Source: Streptomyces sp. WMMB 322
GTDB taxonomy: Bacteria > Actinomycetota > Actinomycetes > Streptomycetales > Streptomycetaceae
DNA length: 64,000 bases
Direction: 5' to 3'
NCBI RefSeq assembly: GCF_900090145.1
Contig: NZ_FMHI01000010.1
Location: 124,001 to 188,000 of the forward strand
The first letter of the stretch is position 1. Each line of letters opens with the position of its first letter. Shown here in pieces: positions 16,599 to 25,416 of this stretch. Position numbers and translations under genes: made by a program. The notes under the pieces were generated by a model that was not told where the DNA came from, ran no database searches, and saw only the letters and a program-made list of their open reading frames with translations.

Positions 16599-16754
16599 AG
16601 TTGTATCCGGATCCGGCTCATGGCGCTTGTGGATATCTCCGCCACTGGTCCTGGTGAAGCGTGCGGCTTTCTCTTGGCCTTGCCCTGGCGCCCGTACATG
16701 CTGGTCACGACGCCGGGCGAGCGGAGCCCGGCCCGGTACGGGGGAGTGATCGGA

Positions 16755-17297
16755 GTGCGGGGACGCGGGCGAGGCATGTCCGGACGGGACGAGGCCGGAC
16801 GGGCGGAGTCCGGGCCGGGAGCAGCGGGGCCGGCGGTGTCGGCGCCGGCAGCATCAGGACGGGCGGTGCAGGAGCCGGGTGCACCGGGCCGCCGAGGGGT
16901 CGGGGGAACTTCTGCCGGCCGGACCGGCATGCGGGGTGTCGTGGCCGCCGCGCTCGCACTGGGCGCCCTGGCCGCGGGGACCGCGGCGGCGCCACCCCGG
17001 GCGGCGGCAGGGCCGAGGCTGGGCGACTGCGCGGCGGGGGCGCTCTGTATGTGGCCGGATGCCCCCTTCCGTGGCGAGCGGCGTGAGTACGCGCTGAGCG
17101 GGGTCTCCCTCGGAAGCTGTGAGCGGTTTCCCGGGCGTGCGGGTGCGGCGTCGTTCGCCAACCGTACGGGCCGTCCGGTGACCGTCTACGAAAGCGGTGA
17201 GTGCGCGGAGACCCGTGAGTTCCACACGCACCCTTCCGGTTCATGGACTCCTGAAGGCGCGTACAGGATGCGGGCGTTCAAGGTCTGGGAGCGCTGA
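16755..17297 (+). CDS. peptidase inhibitor I36-like protein
   Basis: The C-terminal ~90 residues match the I36/SMPI small extracellular protease-inhibitor family: CAAGALCMWPDAPFRG opening and Cys pairs with FANRTGRPVTVYESGEC. A hydrophobic signal (MRGVVAAALALGALAAGTAAA) precedes it. Oddly, about 58 residues of Gly/Ala/Arg-rich sequence lie upstream of that signal if translation starts at GTG 16755, the site with the clear GGGGAG Shine-Dalgarno. A start at ATG 16929 would give a plain secreted protein but has no ribosome site. The 543-nt version is 180 residues. Inhibitory activity is inferred from family only. Confidence 0.7.
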   Translation: MRGRGRGMSGRDEAGRAESGPGAAGPAVSAPAASGRAVQEPGAPGRRGVGGTSAGRTGMRGVVAAALALGALAAGTAAAPPRAAAGPRLGDCAAGALCMWPDAPFRGERREYALSGVSLGSCERFPGRAGAASFANRTGRPVTVYESGECAETREFHTHPSGSWTPEGAYRMRAFKVWER

Positions 17298-17449
17298 TGT
17301 CCCGCTCTCGCGGCGCGGTGGTGCAAGCCGTCGCCACGGCATGCGTACTGGCCTGGGGGCACGTTCTGCATGCGGGCGTCCGGCGTCTGCGCCTGCTCGG
17401 CAGGTCTCCCGGCGGCCGGCCCGTGTGCCCCGGCAGGGGCCGTGCACAG

Positions 17450-17490
17450 CGCGACGGCACGGCACGGCAGTGCCGTACCACGCCGTCGCG
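17450..17490 (-). terminator. hairpin downstream of aceE
   Basis: Outer arms CGCGACGGC (17450-17458) and GCCGTCGCG (17482-17490) pair perfectly and enclose a second inverted repeat (ACGGCA-G-TGCCGT, 17464-17476). It sits just past the aceE stop and before the convergent I36 gene, so it likely ends both transcripts. Confidence 0.65.
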
Positions 17491-17530
17491 GTGCGTTCCC
17501 GTGCGACCAGGGGCTATGCCCCAGTGTTCG

Positions 17531-20278
17531 TCAGGCGTCGCCGCCCGCCGCGCCCGGGTCGGCAGCGGCCACGTCCAGCAGCTGGTACCGGTCGAGGGCC
17601 TGCTTCAGCGCAGAGCGGTCGATCTTCCCCTCCCGTGCCAGCTCCGTGAGCACGGCCAGCACGATCGACTGCGCGTCGATGTGGAAGAAGCGCCTGGCCG
17701 CTCCGCGGGTGTCGGCGAAGCCGAAGCCGTCGGCTCCCAGGGACTGGTAGGTGCCGGGCACCCAGCGGGCGATCTGGTCCGGCACGGACCGCATCCAGTC
17801 GGACACGGCCACCTTGGGCCCGTCGGCGTTCTGGAGCTTCCGCGTCACGTACGGGACGCGCTGGTCCTCCTCGGGGTGGAGCAGATTGTGCTCCTCGGCT
17901 TCCACCGCCTCGCGGCGCAGCTCGTTCCAGGAAGTCGCCGACCAGATGTCCGCCTTGACGTTCCACTCCTCGGCCAGGATCTTCTGGGCCTCCAGAGCCC
18001 ACGGCACGGCGACACCCGAGGCGAGGATCTGCGCGGGGATCGTCCCCTTGTCGCCCACGCTGTAGCGGTACAGCCCGCGGACGATGCCCTCGGCGTCCAC
18101 GTCCTCCGGCTCGGCCGGCTGCTGGATGGGCTCGTTGTAGACGGTGAGGTAGTAGAAGACGTCCTCGCCCTGCGGGTGCTCCGGCGAGGAGCCGTACATC
18201 CGCTGCAGGCCGTCCTTGACGATGTGCGCGATCTCGAAGCCGAAGGCCGGGTCGTAGGAGACGGCGGCCGGGTTCGTCGACGCCAGCAGCTGGGAGTGGC
18301 CGTCGGCGTGCTGCAGACCTTCGCCGGTCAGGGTCGTGCGACCGGCGGTCGCACCCAGTACGAAGCCCCGCGACATCTGGTCGGCCATCTGCCAGAACTG
18401 GTCGCCGGTCCGCTGGAAGCCGAACATCGAGTAGAAGACGTAGATCGGGATGAGCGGCTCGCCGTGCGTGGCATAGGCCGACCCGGCGGCGGTCGCAGCG
18501 GCGGTGCAGCCGGCCTCCGTGATGCCGTCGTGCAGCATCTGGCCGGTCGGCGACTCCTTGTACGCCAGCAGCAGTTCACGGTCCACGGACTCGTAGCTCT
18601 GCCCCAGCGGGTTGTAGATCTTGGCCGAGGGGAAGAACGAGTCCATTCCGAAGGTGCGGTACTCGTCGGGAGCGATCGGCACGAAACGCTTGCCGATCTC
18701 CTTGTCCCTCATCAGGTCCTTCAGCAGCCGCACGAAGGCCATGGTGGTGGCGATCTGCTGCTGGCCGGACCCCTTCTTGACGGCCGCATAGGCCTTGTCA
18801 CCGGGGAGCTTGAGCGGCTTGGAGCGGTTCACGCGCGTGGGCACGTAACCGCCCAGCTCCCTGCGGCGGTCGTGCATGTACTGGATCTCTTCCGAGTCCC
18901 TGCCCGGGTGGTAGTACGGCGGGGCGCCGGACTCCAGCTCCTTGTCGGGGATCGGCAGGCGCAGACGGTCGCGGAAGCCCTTCAGATCGTCGATCGTCAG
19001 CTTCTTCATCTGGTGCGTGGCGTTGCGGCCCTCGAAGTTCGGTCCCAGCGTCCAGCCCTTGATGGTCTGCGCGAGGATCACCGTGGGCTGGCCCTGGTGC
19101 TCCTTGGCCGCCTTGTACGCCGCGAACACCTTGCGGTGATCGTGGCCGCCGCGTCCAAGGTGCAGGAGCTGGTCGTCGGTCATGTTCTCGGCCATCGCCC
19201 GCAGCCGCTGGTCACCACCGAAGAAGTGGTCGCGGATGTAGGCGCCGCTCTCGGTGGCGTACGTCTGGAACTGGCCGTCGGGCGTGGTGTTGAGCTTGTT
19301 GACCAGCACACCGTCGCGGTCCTGGGCGAGCAGCGGGTCCCAGGAACGGTCCCAGACCAGCTTGATCACGTTCCAGCCGGCACCGCGGAAGTACGACTCC
19401 AGCTCCTGGATGATCTTCCCGTTGCCGCGCACCGGGCCGTCGAGCCGCTGAAGGTTGCAGTTGATGACGAAGGTGAGGTTGTCCAGCCCCTCCCGGGCCG
19501 CCAGAGAGAGCTGCCCCAGCGACTCGGGCTCGTCCATCTCGCCGTCGCCGAGGAAGGCCCACACGTGCGACTTGGAGGTGTCGGCGATGCCGCGCGCCTC
19601 CATGTAGCGGTTCATCCTGGCCTGGTAGATCGCGCCGATCGGCCCGAGCCCCATCGAGACCGTGGGGAACTCCCAGAAGTCGGGCATGGACCGCGGGTGC
19701 GGATAGCTGGAGAGCCCGTTGGGCGACTTGCTCTTCTCCTGCCGGAAGCCGTCCAGCTGTGCCTCGGAGAGCCGGTCGAGCAGGAACGCGCGGGCATAGA
19801 TGCCCGGCGAGGCGTGGCCCTGGAAGAAAACCTGGTCGCCGCCGTCCCCCTCGTCCTTGCCGCGGAAGAAGTGGTTGAAGCCCACGTCGTAGAGAGAGGC
19901 GGAGGAGGCGAAGGTCGCAATGTGCCCGCCGACCCCGATACCGGGCCGCTGTGCGCGGGAGACCATCACCGCGGCGTTCCAGCGGGTCGCGTTGAGGACC
20001 TTGCGCTCGATCTCCTCGTTCCCGGGGAAGTAGGGCTCGTCCCGGGTGGCGATCGTGTTCACGTAGTCCGTGCTGCGCATCTCCGGTACGGCGACGCGCT
20101 TCTCGCGTGCCCGCTCGATGAGCCGGAGCATGAGATAGCGGGCCCGTCCCCGTCCGCGCTCGTCGACGGCGGCGTCGAGCGAGTCAAGCCATTCCTGGGT
20201 CTCTTCGGGATCGAAGTCCGGGACCTGGCTGGGAAGGCCGCCAATGATGATCGGGTTGCGATCGGATCCGGAAGCCAC
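17531..20278 (-). CDS. aceE: pyruvate dehydrogenase E1 component (homodimeric type)
   Basis: This is the thiamin-diphosphate E1 of the pyruvate dehydrogenase complex, which decarboxylates pyruvate and passes acetyl to E2. The 915-residue product has the single-chain E1 form: the ThDP motif GDGEMDEPES with a downstream NCNLQRLDGPVRGN, the N-terminal IGVGGHIATFASSA and the C-terminal domain ending near LLDVAAADP. I use GTG 20278 (VASGSDRNPIIIGGLPSQ), with AAGGAA upstream; the open frame continues 25 codons further but without a ribosome site. A six-residue insert (GSSPEHPQGEDV) near the pyrimidine domain is unremarkable. E2/E3 genes are not adjacent. Confidence 0.97.
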   Translation of the reverse strand: MASGSDRNPIIIGGLPSQVPDFDPEETQEWLDSLDAAVDERGRGRARYLMLRLIERAREKRVAVPEMRSTDYVNTIATRDEPYFPGNEEIERKVLNATRWNAAVMVSRAQRPGIGVGGHIATFASSASLYDVGFNHFFRGKDEGDGGDQVFFQGHASPGIYARAFLLDRLSEAQLDGFRQEKSKSPNGLSSYPHPRSMPDFWEFPTVSMGLGPIGAIYQARMNRYMEARGIADTSKSHVWAFLGDGEMDEPESLGQLSLAAREGLDNLTFVINCNLQRLDGPVRGNGKIIQELESYFRGAGWNVIKLVWDRSWDPLLAQDRDGVLVNKLNTTPDGQFQTYATESGAYIRDHFFGGDQRLRAMAENMTDDQLLHLGRGGHDHRKVFAAYKAAKEHQGQPTVILAQTIKGWTLGPNFEGRNATHQMKKLTIDDLKGFRDRLRLPIPDKELESGAPPYYHPGRDSEEIQYMHDRRRELGGYVPTRVNRSKPLKLPGDKAYAAVKKGSGQQQIATTMAFVRLLKDLMRDKEIGKRFVPIAPDEYRTFGMDSFFPSAKIYNPLGQSYESVDRELLLAYKESPTGQMLHDGITEAGCTAAATAAGSAYATHGEPLIPIYVFYSMFGFQRTGDQFWQMADQMSRGFVLGATAGRTTLTGEGLQHADGHSQLLASTNPAAVSYDPAFGFEIAHIVKDGLQRMYGSSPEHPQGEDVFYYLTVYNEPIQQPAEPEDVDAEGIVRGLYRYSVGDKGTIPAQILASGVAVPWALEAQKILAEEWNVKADIWSATSWNELRREAVEAEEHNLLHPEEDQRVPYVTRKLQNADGPKVAVSDWMRSVPDQIARWVPGTYQSLGADGFGFADTRGAARRFFHIDAQSIVLAVLTELAREGKIDRSALKQALDRYQLLDVAAADPGAAGGDA

Positions 20279-20688
20279 GCTGTTCCTTCGCTGGTCGTGA
20301 TCTGTCTGCCATGGTGTCGCGCCGACTCCATCGTCCACTGCCGCTGCGCCCACGTCACCTTTACTGCTGGGTAATCCGTTTTCGTCTCATGGGCGCGCGA
20401 CAGCAACAAGTTGAATGGGGCGGCCGAATTGCCACCCTACGCCCGGCGCGGCAGAGGTGTGCCGCCGCCGGTGCACCGGGTGCGGAAGGGGCGGAACCGG
20501 CACATACGTCACAGGCCGATGTGGCGCGAATCACTGCGCATCGGGCATTGTGGGAGGACACGTCGGCGTTCGGGCGGGATGGATGGTCGGGTACTTGCGC
20601 GATCCGGCCCGCCCGTGTGGACTACGGCCATTGCCTCGCGTGCGCGTGGGGCGCAAGGCAGATTCCAGCAAGAGACAGGAGGCAATCC
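20279..20688. other. divergent regulatory gap aceE / DUF3052
   Basis: This 410-bp non-coding stretch between two divergent genes is AT-richer around 20350-20430. That part probably holds the aceE promoter (GGATTAC and CAGTAAAGG-like boxes on the minus strand), but no -35/-10 pair is clean enough to call. No gene is seen. Confidence 0.4.
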
Positions 20689-21129
20689 GTGAGCGCGACC
20701 GCGGACCACGCGGAGGAGCGGACCAACCCCGCCGCAAGGCTGGGTTTCCAGCCCGGACAGGTGGTCCAGGAGCTCGGGTACGACGACGACGCCGAGCAGG
20801 CCCTCCGTGAGGGAATCGAGGCCATCACGGGTACGGAGCTCGTCGACGAGGACCACGACGACGTGGCCGATGCCGTGATGCTGTGGTTCCGCGAGGATGA
20901 CGGCGACCTGACGGACGCGCTGGTGGACGCCACCACGATGATCGACGCGGGTTCTCCTGTCTGGCTGCTGACCCCCAAGACCGGCCGCGAGGGGTACGTC
21001 GAGCCGAGCGAGATCGGTGAGGCGGCACAGACGGCCGGGCTCGCCCAGACCAGCACCGTCAACGCGGGCAAGGACTGGAGCGGAAGCCGTCTGGTCACGC
21101 CCAAGACCGCTCGCACCGGCAAGCGGTAG
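20689..21129 (+). CDS. DUF3052 family protein
   Basis: This 146-residue acidic cytoplasmic protein of the actinobacterial DUF3052 family has unknown function. It shows the family's LGFQPGQVVQELGYDDD opening, the middle DDDGDLTDALVDATTMI-like stretch, and the WLLTPKTGREGYVEPSEI motif, repeated in shorter form as SRLVTPKTAR at the end. The start is GTG 20689 behind a textbook ACAGGAGG. It is widely conserved beside aceE in streptomycetes. No catalytic residues are recognised. Confidence 0.88.
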   Translation: MSATADHAEERTNPAARLGFQPGQVVQELGYDDDAEQALREGIEAITGTELVDEDHDDVADAVMLWFREDDGDLTDALVDATTMIDAGSPVWLLTPKTGREGYVEPSEIGEAAQTAGLAQTSTVNAGKDWSGSRLVTPKTARTGKR

Positions 21130-21205
21130 CCAGGCCTTGTCCGGCCTCGGGGGCGGCCGCGGGCGCAGCCCGATGAGGCCTTCCCCGGCAGTGGACCCGT
21201 CCGGA

Positions 21206-21242
21206 TCCGGGCCCCCGGCAGCCAGGCTGCCGGGGGCCCGGA
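21206..21242 (+). terminator. strong terminator after DUF3052 gene
   Basis: A perfect 18-bp inverted repeat (21206-21223 with 21225-21242, one central base) gives a very stable hairpin 77 nt past the stop. No T-run follows. Confidence 0.85.
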
Positions 21243-21409
21243 CCCGCTTCGGGGGAAGAAATGAAAGACTGCGCCGGCGTCCCGTACGACGGTGACCCGC
21301 CCTCCCCGCCAGGCGCCCTGCGGACGCCGCGGGCGGCGCCCGCCGTCTTCCGGGCCGTGATCACAGAACGTCTCCATCGACAGTCATCACGGAAGGGGAT
21401 CTTGATCCC

Positions 21410-21868
21410 ATGGCAATCGAGGTCGGCACCAAGGCACCGGACTTCACACTGAAGAGTCAGCACGGAGAAGCGGTCTCGCTGTCCGACTTCCGGGGCAAGA
21501 AGAACGTCGTTCTGCTCTTCTACCCCTTCGCCTTCACCGGGGTGTGCACGGGCGAGCTGTGCGCGCTGCGTGACGAACTGCCCAAGTTCGTCAACGACGA
21601 CGTGCAGCTGCTCGCCGTCTCCAACGACTCGCCCTTCGCGCTGAGGGTGTTCGCCGAGCAGGAGGGCCTGGAGTACCCGCTGCTGTCGGACTTCTGGCCG
21701 CACGGGGAGGCCTCCCGCGCCTACGGCGTCTTCGACGAGGAGAAGGGCTGCGCGGTGCGCGGCACCTTCGTGATCGACACCGAGGGCGTCGTCCGCTGGA
21801 GCGTCGTCAACGCCATCCCGGAGGCGCGTGACCTGAACGAGTACGTCAAGGCGCTGGAAGCCCTCTGA
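21410..21868 (+). CDS. AhpE/Bcp-type peroxiredoxin
   Basis: This 152-residue thiol peroxidase reduces peroxides. The peroxidatic cysteine is Cys46 in FAFTGVCTGELC, and Cys51, five residues on, is placed like the resolving Cys of Bcp proteins. The Thr43 and Arg of the active site are present (TGVCTGE; GTFVIDTEGVVRW). The start ATG 21410 follows GGAAGGGGA. It stands alone between the DUF3052 terminator and the Ter locus; the reductant (thioredoxin or mycoredoxin) cannot be told from sequence. Confidence 0.93.
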   Translation: MAIEVGTKAPDFTLKSQHGEAVSLSDFRGKKNVVLLFYPFAFTGVCTGELCALRDELPKFVNDDVQLLAVSNDSPFALRVFAEQEGLEYPLLSDFWPHGEASRAYGVFDEEKGCAVRGTFVIDTEGVVRWSVVNAIPEARDLNEYVKALEAL

Positions 21869-21995
21869 GCCAAGCGCTGGGAGCGTGGGGAACCGCTCAC
21901 TAGGATCGATTCGTTCATCCGGCAGGAACAGAACCTGACCGCTACAGGCACGGGGCACGGCACGGTGCTCCTTCGAACAGACACCTGGAGGACTC

Positions 21996-22571
21996 GTGGG
22001 AGTCAGCCTCAGCAAGGGCGGCAACGTCTCGCTGACCAAGGAGGCCCCGAACCTGACGGCTGTGATCGTCGGTCTGGGCTGGGATGCCCGTACGACCACG
22101 GGGTCGGACTTCGACCTCGACGCCAGCGCTCTGCTTGCGAACAGCGAGGGCAAGGTCGGCAACGACAAGAACTTCGTCTTCTTCAACAACCTCAAGAGCC
22201 CGGACGGCTCCGTCGAGCACACCGGTGACAACCTCACCGGTGAGGGCGAGGGAGACGACGAGGTCATCAAGGTCAATCTGGCAGGTGTGCCGGCCGACGT
22301 CGAGAAGATCGTCTTCCCGGTCTCCATCTACGAGGCCGAGAGCCGTCAGCAGAGCTTCGGTCAGGTCCGCAACGCCTTCATCCGCGTCGTCAACCAGGCC
22401 GACAACAACGAGCTGGCGCGCTACGACCTCAGTGAGGACGCCTCCACCGAGACGGCCATGGTCTTCGGTGAGCTCTACAGGCACGGCGCGGAGTGGAAGT
22501 TCCGCGCCATCGGCCAGGGTTACGCGTCGGGGCTGCGCGGCATTGCGCAGGACTTCGGGGTCAACGTCTGA
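21996..22571 (+). CDS. terD: TerD-family stress protein
   Basis: This 191-residue calcium-binding TerD-domain protein of the tellurite/general stress family has the hallmark metal-site motifs DFDLDASALL and NFVFFNNLKSPDGSVEHTGDN, plus IVFPVSIYEAESRQQSFGQVRNAFIRV and the C-terminal GLRGIAQDFGV. The start is GTG 21996 after a CTGGAGG Shine-Dalgarno. It is followed by a close paralogue at 22690, then a DUF475 membrane protein, so it opens a stress locus. Resistance to tellurite itself is not implied. Confidence 0.96.
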   Translation: MGVSLSKGGNVSLTKEAPNLTAVIVGLGWDARTTTGSDFDLDASALLANSEGKVGNDKNFVFFNNLKSPDGSVEHTGDNLTGEGEGDDEVIKVNLAGVPADVEKIVFPVSIYEAESRQQSFGQVRNAFIRVVNQADNNELARYDLSEDASTETAMVFGELYRHGAEWKFRAIGQGYASGLRGIAQDFGVNV

Positions 22572-22575
22572 GGGA

Positions 22576-22642
22576 TCCCGGCAGTCACCGGCGCCGCAGG
22601 CTTCCGTGAACAGGAGGTGTGCGGCGCCTGGTGATGTCGGGA
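22576..22642 (+). terminator. imperfect long hairpin between the two terD genes
   Basis: Arms at 22576-22598 and 22620-22642 are complementary over 23 nt with three mismatches or bulges and enclose a 21-nt loop. It may end the first terD message or attenuate read-through to the second, whose start is 48 nt on. Confidence 0.55.
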
Positions 22643-22689
22643 CACTGGGGGCATCAACACCGGGGAGAGTTCGGGGAGAGGATCAGAAC

Positions 22690-23268
22690 ATGGGCGTGAC
22701 GCTCGCCAAGGGGGGAAATGTCTCCCTCTCGAAGGCCGCACCGAACCTGACGCAGGCCCGTATCGGGCTCGGCTGGAAGGCCCGCTCCACCACCGGGGCC
22801 GCCTTCGATCTGGACGCCAGTGCGCTGCTGTGCGGGAACGGCCGGGTACTCGGCGACGAGTACTTCGTCTTCTACAACAACCTCAAGAGCCCCGACGGAT
22901 CCGTCGAGCACACCGGCGACGAACTGGTCGGCGGTTCCGGAAGCGAGGACGACGAGACGGTGCTGGTGGACCTGCCGCTCGTTCCCGCCCAGGTCGACAA
23001 GATCGTCTTCCCGGTCTCCATCTACGACGCGGAGCCCCGCCAGCAGACGTTCGGCCAGGTCACCGACGCCTACATCCGAGTTGTGAACCAGGAGGACGGG
23101 CAGGAGCTGGCGCGTTACGACCTCACGGAGGACGCCTCCTCGGAAACCGCGATGATCTTCGGGGAGCTGTACCGGCGCGAGGGCGAGTGGAAGTTCCGGG
23201 CCGTTGGGCAGGGGTACGCCTCAGGCTTGCGAGGCATCGCTCTAGACTTCGGGGTCAATGTTTCGTAA
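22690..23268 (+). CDS. terD: TerD-family stress protein, second copy
   Basis: This 192-residue paralogue of the preceding protein shares the same motifs (FDLDASALL, YFVFYNNLKSPDGSVEHTGDE, IVFPVSIYDAEPRQQTFGQ, YASGLRGIALDFGVNVS). Differences cluster in the loop GSGSEDDETVLVDLP. The start is ATG 22690 after GGGGAGAGG; the two copies clearly arose by tandem duplication. It is followed 39 nt later by the DUF475 gene, probably in the same transcript. Confidence 0.96.
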   Translation: MGVTLAKGGNVSLSKAAPNLTQARIGLGWKARSTTGAAFDLDASALLCGNGRVLGDEYFVFYNNLKSPDGSVEHTGDELVGGSGSEDDETVLVDLPLVPAQVDKIVFPVSIYDAEPRQQTFGQVTDAYIRVVNQEDGQELARYDLTEDASSETAMIFGELYRREGEWKFRAVGQGYASGLRGIALDFGVNVS

Positions 23269-23307
23269 GCAAAGGTCATTTGTTCGTAAAGCGGATTGGG
23301 TAGCCCA

Positions 23308-24462
23308 GTGCTCTTGAAAACCTTCGGCTGGTCCTTCGGCGTCACGGCCGCGGGGCTCGCCCTCGCCGCGTTGCTCTGGGGGTGGCAGGGGTTCGCCGTC
23401 GTGGCGATCCTGTCCGTCCTGGAGATCTCACTGTCCTTCGACAACGCGGTCGTCAACGCAGGTGTGCTGAAGAAGCTCAACGCCTTCTGGCAGCGCATCT
23501 TCCTGACCATCGGCATCCTCATCGCCGTGTTCGGGATGAGGCTGGTCTTCCCAGTCGTCATCGTGGCCATCAGCGCCAAGATCGGGCCCATCGAAGCCGT
23601 CGATCTCGCGCTGGCGGACCCGGACAAGTACCAGCAGCTCGTGACGGACGCCCACCCGGCCATCGCGGCCTTCGGCGGCATGTTCCTGCTGATGATCTTC
23701 CTCGACTTCATCTTCGAGGAGCGGGAGTACAAGTGGCTCGCCTGGCTGGAGCGGCCCCTGGCCAAGCTCGGCAAGGTCGACATGCTCTCCGTGTGCATCG
23801 CCCTGATCGTGCTGCTGGTCTCGGCCATGACCTTTGCGGTCGAGGCGCACCAGCACGGCGGGGCCCACGTGGACAAGTCCGCCACGGTGCTGCTGTCCGG
23901 CGTCGCCGGACTCATCACCTACCTGCTGGTGGGCGGTCTCTCCAGCCACTTCGAGAACAAACTGGAGGAAGAGGACGAACGCGAGCACGAGGCCGAGGAG
24001 AAGGCCAGGCAGGAAGGCAAGGACCCGTCGCTGGCCGGACTCGCCGGCAAGGCCGCCTTCTTCATGTTCCTCTACCTCGAAGTGCTCGACGCCTCCTTCT
24101 CCTTCGACGGCGTCATCGGCGCCTTCGCCATCACCAACCACATCTTCTGGATGGCGCTCGGGCTCGGAATCGGCGCGATGTACGTGCGGTCGCTGACGGT
24201 CTACCTCGTCCGGCAGGGCACGCTCGACGACTACGTCTACCTGGAGCACGGCGCGCACTACGCGATCGGTGCGCTCGCGACCATCCTGCTCATCACGATC
24301 AAGTACGAGATCAACGAGGTCGTCACCGGCCTGATCGGCGTCGCGCTGATCGCCGCGTCCTTCTGGTCCTCGGTCCGGCGCAACCAGCGGATCTCGCAGT
24401 CGCACGACAGCGGCGGCGAGAAGGACGAGACCTCGGACGAGGAGGTCGGCTCCAAGGCGTGA
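23308..24462 (+). CDS. TerC-like integral membrane protein, DUF475
   Basis: This 384-residue polytopic membrane protein of the DUF475/TerC superfamily has about nine hydrophobic helices. Paired acidic helices carry LEISLSFDNAVVNAG and LEVLDASFSFDGVIGAFA, the hallmark for metal handling in TerC-like proteins. A charged cytoplasmic loop (ENKLEEEDEREHEAEEKARQ) splits the two halves. The start GTG 23308 (VLLKTFGWSF) is preferred over TTG 23296. It lies directly downstream of two terD genes; TerC and TerD proteins are known to work together at the membrane, with metal export a likely role. Confidence 0.9.
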   Translation: MLLKTFGWSFGVTAAGLALAALLWGWQGFAVVAILSVLEISLSFDNAVVNAGVLKKLNAFWQRIFLTIGILIAVFGMRLVFPVVIVAISAKIGPIEAVDLALADPDKYQQLVTDAHPAIAAFGGMFLLMIFLDFIFEEREYKWLAWLERPLAKLGKVDMLSVCIALIVLLVSAMTFAVEAHQHGGAHVDKSATVLLSGVAGLITYLLVGGLSSHFENKLEEEDEREHEAEEKARQEGKDPSLAGLAGKAAFFMFLYLEVLDASFSFDGVIGAFAITNHIFWMALGLGIGAMYVRSLTVYLVRQGTLDDYVYLEHGAHYAIGALATILLITIKYEINEVVTGLIGVALIAASFWSSVRRNQRISQSHDSGGEKDETSDEEVGSKA

Positions 24463-24540
24463 GCCCCCTGTGCCCCAGGAAGGTGCGGCAGATCGCACGT
24501 TTCCGGGTGTCACGGCGGCCTGTTTGCGGAACGCTCTGAC

Positions 24541-24574
24541 GGGGCGGTTCCGAGTCCCGACTCGGAACCGCCCC
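24541..24574 (+). terminator. terminator after the DUF475 gene
   Basis: A perfect 16-bp inverted repeat (24541-24556 with 24559-24574) lies 78 nt past the stop and separates the terD-DUF475 unit from the next gene. Confidence 0.85.
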
Positions 24575-24605
24575 GAGGCAGTTGGAGTTCGAGTGGGGGT
24601 GCGGG

Positions 24606-25364
24606 ATGGTCTCCCTTTGGGAGAACTGGCGCAGCAGCGCCGGGATGCGGCGGCGCGGGCCGAAGTTCGACACGATAGGCGGTCCTTCGACGTACGCCGT
24701 CGAGCTGACCAAGCGTCACTCGTCGCTGTCGCTGACCGAACAGGGCTCGGACAACGGCAGTCTGCGGGTCAACCTTTCCTGGCGGATGCGCTCTTCGGAC
24801 TTCGACGGGAGAGCCGGGCGCCGCGGTTCGCTCCGCAACCCGCTCGAGGCACTCAAGCCCCAGGTCGTACAGGCGCACACGCAGGGCGTCGTCGACGTCG
24901 ACCTCGATCTCGCCTGCATGTACGAAATGGCCGACGGCACCAAGGGAGTTGTGCAGCCGCTGGGCAACTTCCTCGGTGACTGGAACTCTCCGCCGTATGT
25001 GAAGCTCACCGGCGACGACCGCTTCGGTTCCCCCTCCGGCGAGACGATCTATGTGAATCTCGACCACAAGGACGACATCAAGCGGCTGCTCTTCTTCGTC
25101 TACATCTACGACGGCACCCCCGCGTTCGACCGCACGCACGCGATCCTCACGCTCTTCCCGAGCAACGGACCGCGCGTCGAGGTCGGACTCGATCAGCGGG
25201 CTCCGCAGGCGCGTTCGTGCGCGGTGCTGCTCATGCAGCACGAGAAGGACCAGCTGATGGTGCGCCGGCAGGTGCGCTACGTCTACGGATTCCAGTCCGA
25301 ACTGGACCGGCTCTACGGGTGGGGCATGCAGTGGGGCCGCGGGTACAAGACCGGCCGGAGCTGA
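24606..25364 (+). CDS. TerA-like tellurium-resistance family protein
   Basis: This 252-residue soluble protein resembles the TerA/TerD superfamily: after a basic N-terminus comes SSLSLTEQGSDNGSLRVNLSWRM, a core VDVDLDLACMYEMADGTKGVVQPLGNF, and ETIYVNLDHKDDIKRLLFFVYIYDG. The DLDLxxxYE pattern corresponds to the TerD calcium-site strand. I chose ATG 24606; TTG 24582 is possible but overlaps the base of the preceding terminator region. It is convergent with a third TerD-type gene, and its function in the Ter system is structural guesswork. Confidence 0.83.
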   Translation: MVSLWENWRSSAGMRRRGPKFDTIGGPSTYAVELTKRHSSLSLTEQGSDNGSLRVNLSWRMRSSDFDGRAGRRGSLRNPLEALKPQVVQAHTQGVVDVDLDLACMYEMADGTKGVVQPLGNFLGDWNSPPYVKLTGDDRFGSPSGETIYVNLDHKDDIKRLLFFVYIYDGTPAFDRTHAILTLFPSNGPRVEVGLDQRAPQARSCAVLLMQHEKDQLMVRRQVRYVYGFQSELDRLYGWGMQWGRGYKTGRS

Positions 25365-25416
25365 CCCGGACCGTCCGGCGGCGCGAGCCGGTCCGGGCGG
25401 GCTGCGGGCGTTCCCG

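Noticed and set aside
17297..20374. 1,025-codon plus-strand frame opposite aceE, starting right at the I36 stop
   Set aside because: aceE on the minus strand is unmistakable; the plus frame is a GC-rich shadow with no recognisable domain.
21880..21925. ECF-sigma promoter before the first terD gene
   Set aside because: A GGAAC box is present but spacing and -10 sequence do not fit any one consensus well enough.
23281..23307. Manganese riboswitch before the TerC-like gene
   Set aside because: The two core motifs of yybP-ykoY are absent in the 39-bp gap.
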